Positions 57,256 through 64,000 of a stretch of DNA of 64,000 bases are shown here, one piece after another. This DNA comes from Campylobacterales bacterium (lineage in GTDB: Bacteria; Campylobacterota; Campylobacteria; Campylobacterales; Sulfurimonadaceae): positions 52,539-116,538 of the forward strand of contig JAPLGN010000054.1 of the NCBI GenBank assembly GCA_026390135.1, written 5' to 3'. Position 1 is the stretch's first letter. Each line of letters begins with the position of its first letter. The position numbers and the translations under genes were made by a program. Under the pieces are notes generated by a model. The model was not told the origin of the DNA and searched no databases. It saw only the letters and a program-made list of their open reading frames with translations.

Positions 57256-58203
57256 ATGAAAATTGCCGTATCCGGTTGCCTTTTAGGGGAACAAATACGC
57301 TTTGATGCAGGACATAAACGAGAGCGTTTTATCACTGATGAGTTGGGAAAGTTTGCAGAATTTTTCTCTTTTTGTCCTGAACATTTGGCATTTGGAACAC
57401 CACGTCCTACTGTGCGGCTGGTTAGTGTCGATGGAGCTGTTCGGGTACACTCTAACAAAACAGGGGATGATCTCACCGATGCGCTGATGCAAACGAGCCG
57501 GGATGAACTGGATAAACTTGAGCACGAACCGCTGTGCGGAATCATTTTTAAATCAAAATCTCCAAGCTGTGGAATGAACAGTGCCAAACTTTATCTCGAG
57601 AATGGGATGAGTGACGGGAAAGAGGATGGGATGTTTATGGCACTGTGTCGTGATCGTTATCCACTATTACCCATGGAAGAAGAAGGACGGCTTCAAGATG
57701 CGTGGCTGAGAGAAAATTTCGTGATGCAGCTTTTTGCTTACGATGAATTTGAGCAGTTTAAAGCTAGTAATCCAAAACTAAACGATCTCGTCCGTTTTCA
57801 TACTGTCCATAAGTTTATGCTCCAGTCTAAAGACGACACCCTCTATCGGGAACTCGGCAACATTGTCGGTAACCGTGAAAAATTTTCTCTTGAGGTTTTG
57901 ATGGGGATGTATGAGCTTGGGTTTAAAACTGCCATCAGCCGTAAAAGCTCCATCAAAAAAACGTGCAATGTACTCGATCATCTCTCAGGGTTTTTCAAAA
58001 AAGAACTGACAAAAAGCGAAAAAGAGACCCTGCATGAACAAATAGACGATTACGCGCACAAGCTCATTCCCCTCATTGTTCCTCTCTCGACGATTCATTT
58101 GTATGCCAAAAAATACGACACCCACTATTTGCTCGATCAAACATTTTTAAGCCCATATCCCAAAACACTGGCGTTGCGTTCGCACATTGATGGCGGTAAA
58201 TAA
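57256..58203 (+). CDS. DUF523-DUF1722 fusion (YbgA-like)
   Basis: The first 150 residues are DUF523: MKIAVSGCLLGEQIRFDAGH, CPEHLAFGTPRPTVRL and FKSKSPSCGMNSA, with conserved cysteines that may hold a metal. The second half (about 180-305) is DUF1722 (YbgA): LVRFHTVHKFMLQSKDDTLY and later RKSSIKKTCNVLDHLSGFFK. The function is unknown, but the pair ybgA-phr is conserved in many bacteria, and here a photolyase gene follows after three bases. The ATG at 57256 fits the family; the track's TTG at 57235 adds seven residues. Confidence 0.88.
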   Translation: MKIAVSGCLLGEQIRFDAGHKRERFITDELGKFAEFFSFCPEHLAFGTPRPTVRLVSVDGAVRVHSNKTGDDLTDALMQTSRDELDKLEHEPLCGIIFKSKSPSCGMNSAKLYLENGMSDGKEDGMFMALCRDRYPLLPMEEEGRLQDAWLRENFVMQLFAYDEFEQFKASNPKLNDLVRFHTVHKFMLQSKDDTLYRELGNIVGNREKFSLEVLMGMYELGFKTAISRKSSIKKTCNVLDHLSGFFKKELTKSEKETLHEQIDDYAHKLIPLIVPLSTIHLYAKKYDTHYLLDQTFLSPYPKTLALRSHIDGGK

Positions 58204-58206
58204 ATC

Positions 58207-59577
58207 ATGCGACGAATTTTGTGGTTTCGTCGTGATTTACGAGTAGAAGACAATCCCCTCCTCTCTTTGGAAGGGGAAGTTCTCCCCCTATTTATTTTTG
58301 ATCCTGCGATATTAGACTCTCTCCCAAAAAATGATCGGCGTGTCACCTTTATCTTTACCGCGTTGATACGTCTTAAAAAAGATTTAGCTCTTCGTGGATT
58401 GGATTTAGCACTTTTTTACGGAAAACCTACCGATGTTTTTGCATGGCTTTTAACCCAAAACTCATTTAGCGAAGTGTGTGCTTCAGGTGATTATGACTCG
58501 TATGCCCTGATGCGAGATCGTGATGTGTCCCACATACTCGAATTTAACCCTGTTCAAGATACCTATATCTTCGCACCCGATGAAGTACTCAAAAATGACG
58601 GAACTCCCTATCTCGTCTTTACAGCATTTTATAATAAAGCCAAAACAGTATTTGTGTCTGAACATATGGCAGAATATCTTCCAGCGCATAAGCAATTAAT
58701 AAACTTCGATTACACTTATATCCACACTATCAACGAACATAGACACGTAAAACTTCCTATTTCTCTAGAATCCATCGGTTTTGAACCACAGACTCTTACA
58801 GCGCACCAACAAAAAACTCCCAAAGAAAAATTAAATGACTTTGCTTCAAAACTCGCCTCTTATTCTCACAATCGTGATTTCATGGCACTTGAAGGGACAT
58901 CTGGACTTGGGGCAGATTTGCGTTTTGGAACGATAAGCGTTCGCAGTGTTTTGCGATGGCTGGTGGAACAGAAGAAACAAGGAATCGATACCGAACCGTT
59001 TTTTCGCCAACTGATCTTTCGGGATTTTTATGCGATGCTGCTGTACCACTTTCCTCGTCTTTCCACACGAAACTTTCGATATCCTTTCAAGGGAGTCGAA
59101 AACCAAGACTATTTTGATGCCTTTTGCACCGCGAAAACGGGCGTACCCATCGTAGATGCAGGTGTAAGAGAATTATTAGAAAGCGGAGAGATGCATAACC
59201 GTGTTCGTATGATTTGTGCCTCATTTTTCACCAAAAATCTGCTGTTACCCTGGCAGTGGGGAGAATCATTTTTTGCACAGCATCTTATGGATTACGATGC
59301 GAGTTCCAATATCCTCTCATGGCAATGGAGCGCCGGAACGGGTGTCGATCCGCAACCGTATTTTCGGATTTTTAACCCCTATGTTCAAACGCTTAAATTT
59401 GATAAAGAAGGACGATATATTAAAAAATATCTCCCTGAACTTGCTGATGTTCCTGCTAGATTTTTGGGAGATGAGTCACTGTTTATCCAATATTCGTATG
59501 TGAATTATCCCAAACCCATCGTCAATCACAAACTAAGTTCCAAAAAAGCATTGGATCATTTTTCCAAAGAAATGTAA
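58207..59577 (+). CDS. phr: deoxyribodipyrimidine photolyase
   Basis: Photolyase repairs cyclobutane pyrimidine dimers with blue light. The N-terminal antenna domain starts RRILWFRRDLRVEDNPLL. The FAD domain has GTSGLGADLRFGTISVRSVL, RQLIFRDFYAML, and the signature WQWSAGTGVDPQPYFRIFNP with a Trp of the electron chain. RMICASFFTKNLLLPWQWG is the matching stretch before it. At 456 residues it fits class I photolyases. It forms an operon with the YbgA-like gene. Confidence 0.95.
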   Translation: MRRILWFRRDLRVEDNPLLSLEGEVLPLFIFDPAILDSLPKNDRRVTFIFTALIRLKKDLALRGLDLALFYGKPTDVFAWLLTQNSFSEVCASGDYDSYALMRDRDVSHILEFNPVQDTYIFAPDEVLKNDGTPYLVFTAFYNKAKTVFVSEHMAEYLPAHKQLINFDYTYIHTINEHRHVKLPISLESIGFEPQTLTAHQQKTPKEKLNDFASKLASYSHNRDFMALEGTSGLGADLRFGTISVRSVLRWLVEQKKQGIDTEPFFRQLIFRDFYAMLLYHFPRLSTRNFRYPFKGVENQDYFDAFCTAKTGVPIVDAGVRELLESGEMHNRVRMICASFFTKNLLLPWQWGESFFAQHLMDYDASSNILSWQWSAGTGVDPQPYFRIFNPYVQTLKFDKEGRYIKKYLPELADVPARFLGDESLFIQYSYVNYPKPIVNHKLSSKKALDHFSKEM

Positions 59578-59661
59578 ATTTTATATCACTAATTTAATCC
59601 ATAAGTGCTACAATATATAATTGTTGAATACTTTTTTTTATGAAAAATAAAAGGTAATTGT

Positions 59662-61764
59662 GTGGATATAAATTTTTTACAAACTCAATCCATTCCGCTT
59701 GATGTCAAATGTCAGCATGACATTGAGTCTCTTGCATTTGCAATCAGTTCATCTGAAGATGGTATTTGGGAATATGACATACAAGCCAATACCACTTTCG
59801 TATCCAAATGATGGCTAGAGATCATCGGATATCATGAAGAAGAATATCACAGTTCTATCGAGTCTTGGAAAAAGCTTTTGCATCCCGATGATCTGGAAGA
59901 GGCCCTTGGTGTATTGTATGGTTCCATTGTCAATAAAGTTGAAAGTGCTCATGTGCGCTATCGTGTTCGACACAAGCAAGGACACTGGCTGTGGATCTAT
60001 GACCGAGCTAAAATTCTTTTTGATTCACAGGGTGAACCTCTGATTATTGCCGGTTTTCGCACCGATATTACCAAACAAATCGAACTTGAACTTCATTATG
60101 AAGAACTCGCCGCCATCGTCCAAAATACCACGGTTGAAGTCTATATCCTCGATAGTGTAACGCTAAGATATCTGTATGCCAACAACGGTGCTCTTAAAAG
60201 TCTGGGTTACACTCTCGAAGAACTCAAAAATCTCACCATCATCGACATCAATCCTGATATCACACCTATAGAGATAGAGATGTTTCGGCAATATCTCGAA
60301 AATATCAATCCTGAACTCACTAATCTCTCAAACCATCGACGTAAAGACGGTTCTAACTATCCCGTGCAAGCAAGTGTCCATAAACTCATGTATCAAGGCA
60401 ATCCCGCAGTCGTCATTTTCGACACCGATATTACTGAGCTCTCAAGCACCCAAAACAAACTTCGTCACTTAGCGACACATGACCCGCTTACTGGATTGCC
60501 CAATCGAATTCTATTCTACGATCGCCTTCAAATGGCGATTAAACAAAACCATCGAAATGATGGAAAAATTGCCATCTTATTTTTAGATTTAGATCACTTT
60601 AAACAAGTCAATGATTCTTTAGGGCACTCTGTTGGTGACGAACTGTTGATTGAGGTTTCCAAACGGTTGCAGTCACTTTTACGCAGAAGTGATACCATCG
60701 CACGAATGGGAGGAGATGAGTTTAATATTTTGCTGGATGGATTTAACACGACAGAGAGCATTATCGACATTGTCCAAAAATTCAATGCTGCATTTAAAGA
60801 TCCTTTCACCGTCCACGGACGAGAGTTGCATACCACTATTAGTATCGGAATTGCGGTTTGTCCTGATGATGGTATCACAGCTGAGATTCTCCTCAAAAAT
60901 GCGGATGTTGCTATGTATAAAGCCAAAACAGAAGGGCGTAATACCTACTCGTTTTATGCCCATGAAATGAGTGAAAAAGCGTACGAACGGGTCATTATGG
61001 AAAACAGCCTTCGAATCGCACTCAAAGAAAATCAATTCAGAGTCTTCTATCAGCCTCAAATCGACCTTATTAGCGGTCAGCTAGCGGGGATGGAAGCTTT
61101 AGTACGCTGGCAACATCCGACACTTGGAATCGTATCACCGGATAAATTTATCCCTTTTTGTGAAGAGACCGGTTTTATACAAGAGATTGATTTTTTTGTA
61201 TTCGAGAGTGTCATAAAACAACAAATCGCATGGAACCTAGAGGGGCTAGCTATTCCTAAAATCGCCGTCAATTTTTCCGCTAAAACGCTAAACAGTCGTT
61301 CTATCAGCGACGAGGTACGTACTATCATAAACTTTTACCGGTGTCCGTCGAACTGCATTGCTATTGAGGTAACAGAGTCGCATATTATGCAAAGTCCGGA
61401 TGAAGTGATAAAAATTCTAGGAGAATTTCAAGCTTTAGGACTGGAAATTTCGATTGATGATTTCGGAACCGGATATTCGTCTCTTTCCTATCTCAAAAAA
61501 CTTCCGATCAATAAACTCAAAATCGATCAAAGCTTTATTCGCGATATACCCTACGATGAGGATGACATGGCGATTACCAAAACCATCATTTCCCTTGCCC
61601 AAAACTTGAAACTCGATGTTATTGCCGAGGGAGTAGAGACACTGGAACAGCAGGAGTTTTTACTCGACAGCGGATGCCCCCTCGCTCAAGGCTATCTGTA
61701 CTCCAAACCCATCGATACCGAAACTATTACATTGCTGATGAAAACCAAAAAACGATGGATCTAA
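59662..61764 (+). pseudogene. PAS-PAS-GGDEF-EAL protein interrupted by an in-frame TGA
   Basis: From a GTG at 59662 the frame reads MDINFLQTQSIPLDVKC, then SSSEDGIWEYDIQANTTFVS, with K-TGA-WLEIIGYHEEEYHSS at codon 50 (59809-59811). The residues around the TGA are normal PAS sequence (F-V-S-x-R-W-x-E-I-I-G-Y), where Arg is expected, so CGA to TGA is the simplest explanation. Beyond it: PAS 1 with a PAC segment, PAS 2, GGDEF (IARMGGDEFNILL; canonical) and EAL (MEALVRWQHP; canonical). The track ORF (59878, TTG) is the downstream remainder. A shortened but active protein is possible. Confidence 0.8.
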
Positions 61765-61776
61765 AAACCCGTCACT

Positions 61777-63309
61777 TTATCGGTACCACAACCGCATCAT
61801 CGCAGCACCTAATAATACATAAGCTACCTCGTTCACTCCGCCCATCCATGCACCCATCGCACCCAATGCCAACATCAATGCCAGCACGATCGGTCGAAGT
61901 GCATTTTGAGTATTATGAGCGATACTCTCCAGCTGCATGGGTGAAAGTTCCACCACCAGTTCTCCACGGCTCGCACGTCGAAGCGTTTCACGAAGGGCAT
62001 GCAAATCATCGGGAAGATGTTTAATCTCATCTATAATATTCTCTAGTATCGACTCTTTCATCCCCAATGCTCGCGGGATATTACGCTGTAAAATAGGAAG
62101 AATGTCTTTGATCCCGTTAAAATTTTCGATGTAGGTCGTCCCTAATCCTTCGATGATCGCACTGACACGTAAAATATAAATTGCCTCTTGCGGAAGCTTG
62201 AACGGAAGATTTCTGGTTTGCTCCAACACTTGAAATGCAAGCTCTTGCATGCTGCTGCTATCCAACGAATCATTGGCAAATATTTCAAACATTCGTTCGG
62301 TAAATTCCGCAAGTTCAGCGACTGGTGCATCATAGGCTACCGTTCCTAAACGCTTGGATGCACTCACATACGCTTCATAATCCTGTTCATTGGCCGCACG
62401 TAAAAGCTCGATAATCGCGATACGCGTTGGATTTGACACCCGTTTTACCATCCCAAAATCGAGTAATATCAGCTGACCTTGAGGAGATACGAGAAGATTG
62501 CCAGGATGCGGATCGGCATGAAAATATCCCTGTACGAGCATCTGATCGGTATAAAAGCGTACCAGCTTGTCGATAAGCGGGATGATGTCGATACCGCTGT
62601 TATTAATACTCTCACGATCATCAAATCGCCACCCTTCTTCATAACTCATCACCAATGCGTCATCGCAACTGTATTTAGGATATGCTTTCGGGAAAATCAC
62701 CCCTGAAGAAGCATACAGGTGTGAAAATTTCTCCAAATTGGCACGTTCTTGATTCATACTGCACTCTTGCACAATCATCACCGAAAACTCAACGATAACA
62801 GATTCAACCGAATGACGGGTCGTGTGGGAAAAAAGCGGTCTAAAAATACGATTAAAGAAAGAAACGATTCGTATATCTGCGCGAACCCTTTTTTCTATCC
62901 CCTCTCGTCGGAGTTTCACAGCGACTTTGGTCTCCTCATCCAGCCATACCTCATGCACTTGACCAATGGAAGCAGAGGCTATGGGAGTGGGATTAAAACG
63001 GATAAAAGGAAGGGGATCAAAAGCTCGATGCATCACCTTCTCATACTCTTTTTTCGACATAGGTGGGAGATCATCATGGAGTGTTTTGAGCGCACTGAGA
63101 TACTCGGCATCAAAAAAATCGTTGCGTGTGGCAAGTACTTGAGCCAGTTTAATAAAACTCGCACCCAACTGGCTAATCGTACTCGCAAGCTCTTGTGGAG
63201 GTAGCGGTTTTACCCCAAAAAATCGGTTCTTTTTCTTGATCAGGAGATAAAAAGAGAGGAGCAGTCGAAAGACACTCCAAAGCCGATAGGGGGAATAAAG
63301 AGAATTCAT
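61777..63309 (-). CDS. ABC1/UbiB-family atypical kinase (AarF-like)
   Basis: The 510-residue protein has the UbiB kinase-like fold: FIKLAQVLATRNDFFDAEYL (the KxGQ loop, here KLAQ), the Ala-rich nucleotide loop PIASASIGQVHEVWL, HADPHPGNLLVSP as catalytic loop and LLDFGMVKRVS as metal DFG. Two hydrophobic segments at the C-terminus (IVLALMLALGAMGAWMG and following) anchor it. UbiB-like proteins help coenzyme Q/menaquinone lipid handling; no quinone genes are near. The start overlaps the phasin-like gene by four bases. Confidence 0.85.
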   Translation of the reverse strand: MNSLYSPYRLWSVFRLLLSFYLLIKKKNRFFGVKPLPPQELASTISQLGASFIKLAQVLATRNDFFDAEYLSALKTLHDDLPPMSKKEYEKVMHRAFDPLPFIRFNPTPIASASIGQVHEVWLDEETKVAVKLRREGIEKRVRADIRIVSFFNRIFRPLFSHTTRHSVESVIVEFSVMIVQECSMNQERANLEKFSHLYASSGVIFPKAYPKYSCDDALVMSYEEGWRFDDRESINNSGIDIIPLIDKLVRFYTDQMLVQGYFHADPHPGNLLVSPQGQLILLDFGMVKRVSNPTRIAIIELLRAANEQDYEAYVSASKRLGTVAYDAPVAELAEFTERMFEIFANDSLDSSSMQELAFQVLEQTRNLPFKLPQEAIYILRVSAIIEGLGTTYIENFNGIKDILPILQRNIPRALGMKESILENIIDEIKHLPDDLHALRETLRRASRGELVVELSPMQLESIAHNTQNALRPIVLALMLALGAMGAWMGGVNEVAYVLLGAAMMRLWYR

Positions 63310-63560
63310 TTTTTGAGTGCTTCGATGTCCTTTTTGGTCGCAAGACCTAGTTCCTCGATCACCTCTCTAATCGCTGTTTTCATTTCTTCTTTAAGACGTG
63401 TTTCTTCATTTTCACCCTTCGTCTTGAGACTCTCTAGAAAACTCTTGGTATCGGTGGTGTTGATTTTCCCTTTTTCTTCGAGTTTTTTTAGCTCTTCTTC
63501 CACTTTCTCTTTAATCAATAATGCCCCACCCATTCCGGTGTAAAATAATTCTTTTAACAT
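63306..63560 (-). CDS. phasin/PhaF-like small helical protein
   Basis: The track ORF runs to 63722, but an ATG at 63560 with AGGAGCG six bases upstream is the likely start. The 84-residue product is MLKELFYTGMGGALLIKEKV, followed by a charged helical stretch and VIEELGLATKKDIEALKK at the end. That end and the size fit the PhaF/PhaI-like phasin family (poly(3-hydroxyalkanoate) granule-associated or regulator type) that is often found before UbiB-like genes. No PHA genes are visible, so the name gives resemblance only. The stop overlaps the kinase gene. Confidence 0.7.
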   Translation of the reverse strand: MLKELFYTGMGGALLIKEKVEEELKKLEEKGKINTTDTKSFLESLKTKGENEETRLKEEMKTAIREVIEELGLATKKDIEALKK

Positions 63561-63690
63561 AATACGCTCCTCTAAACAATATAGTGTATTATAAGTCTCA
63601 AAAGGACAATATCGGTAGGATATTTTTGTCGATTCATCAAATGCTATATCAGACATAGTAGCAAATACCATTAACGACGATTTCTCCGTA

Positions 63691-64000
63691 TTATTCCCCG
63701 ACCAGTAGCAATAATTTTTCATTCATCGTATCTCTAAGAATATGCAGTTTCGGTATACCCGCTAGCGCTTCTACCTCATGTGCGTAGTTTTTTAGACCAC
63801 ACAATTGGGCTGCTAATTCATGAATCTCATTGTGCATGGTTTTAATACTCAAGAAAGTGGGATCATTACTAAACTTTTGACTCTTTTTAGAATTGAGCCA
63901 TTCACCAAAACGGCACTCATCGGGATGAAGATCAGGTGGAATAGTATAACCGTCTTTTAGAAACATCTCCACTTCATTGACCCAGGCACTGTGCTCGACG
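63691..64000 (-). CDS. CZB (chemoreceptor zinc-binding) domain protein, 5' truncated by window
   Basis: The frame is open to the window edge (VEHSAWVNEVEMF) and then reads LHPDECRFGEWLNSKKSQKF and later IKTMHNEIHELAAQL. This is the CZB pattern: H-S-x-W, CRFGEWL, and H-x-x-I/V-H, with three His and one Cys that bind zinc. The domain is near the end of chemoreceptors or cyclases, or stands alone. Which protein it belongs to cannot be seen. The track start (GTG at 63972) is internal. Confidence 0.85.
   Translation of the reverse strand, partial: VEHSAWVNEVEMFLKDGYTIPPDLHPDECRFGEWLNSKKSQKFSNDPTFLSIKTMHNEIHELAAQLCGLKNYAHEVEALAGIPKLHILRDTMNEKLLLLVGE

Noticed and set aside
59809-59811. Selenocysteine or readthrough at the TGA
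   Set aside because: The surrounding PAS sequence calls for Arg, not Cys/Sec, and I see no SECIS-like hairpin or paired selenoprotein genes in the window.

Overview
The window looks like a chromosomal segment of a motile, Gram-negative Campylobacterota (Epsilonproteobacteria) of the Sulfuricurvum/Sulfurimonas type. The evidence is gene content and gene order that match Campylobacter: rpsO | rrf2-flhA, the UPF0323 lipoprotein next to a glutathionylspermidine-synthase-like gene (as Cj0371-Cj0372), and rsmD-flgI-flgJ-flgM-flgN-flgK (as Cj1460-Cj1466). A short YrdC-like protein, a CetA/CetB-like energy-taxis pair and a campylobacterial-type porin agree with this. The genus is inferred from protein resemblance only; no 16S rRNA gene is present.

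Layout. 0-8 kb: end of kdsB, a NifX-like protein, rpsO, an Rrf2 regulator, flhA, a DHH phosphoesterase, an ABC-F ATPase and an RsuA-type pseudouridine synthase. 8-9.1 kb: a small accessory patch with a BrnT/BrnA toxin-antitoxin pair. 9.2-18.5 kb: Cu(I) P-type ATPase, RluA-type pseudouridine synthase, methyltransferase, MFS transporter, lytic transglycosylase, YebC, a P-loop protein and the split energy-taxis receptor. 18.5-19.3 kb: decayed genes and repeats. 20-30 kb: a single-strand acetate block (porin, DUF485, actP, DUF294/CBS protein, DnaQ-like exonuclease, acs) with a two-component system just upstream. 30-34.6 kb: cyclophilin, queH, a MntA/HepT toxin-antitoxin pair, then an accessory patch with three copies of a ~40-bp repeat, a yoeB fragment and a broken CopG antitoxin. 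34.8-46 kb: Kef-type antiporter, fabZ-lpxA-clpX-mreB-mreC-carB and the Cj0371/Cj0372-like genes. 46-51.4 kb: a possible signalling module with a membrane GGDEF/EAL protein, a LuxI/FeeM-like acyltransferase, a TonB-dependent receptor and a YfiR-like periplasmic protein. 51.4-57 kb: flagellar locus with a sigma-54 promoter before flgI. 57-64 kb: DUF523/DUF1722 protein with photolyase, a PAS-GGDEF-EAL protein, a UbiB-like kinase with a phasin-like partner, and a CZB-domain protein running off the end.

Two themes stand out. First, several genes that should be intact are broken in the sequence as given. rpsO has lost its start and has a one-base frameshift. carB lacks about 50 conserved residues at an out-of-frame junction. 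A PAS-GGDEF-EAL gene has an in-frame TGA. A CopG antitoxin and a small gene at 18.5 kb are frameshifted. For the essential genes rpsO and carB, an assembly or consensus error or an extra copy elsewhere must be excluded before real decay is accepted. Second, the 46-51.4 kb module pairs an autoinducer-synthase-fold acyltransferase with an outer-membrane receptor and Yfi-like c-di-GMP parts. It is the best candidate here for an undescribed system.
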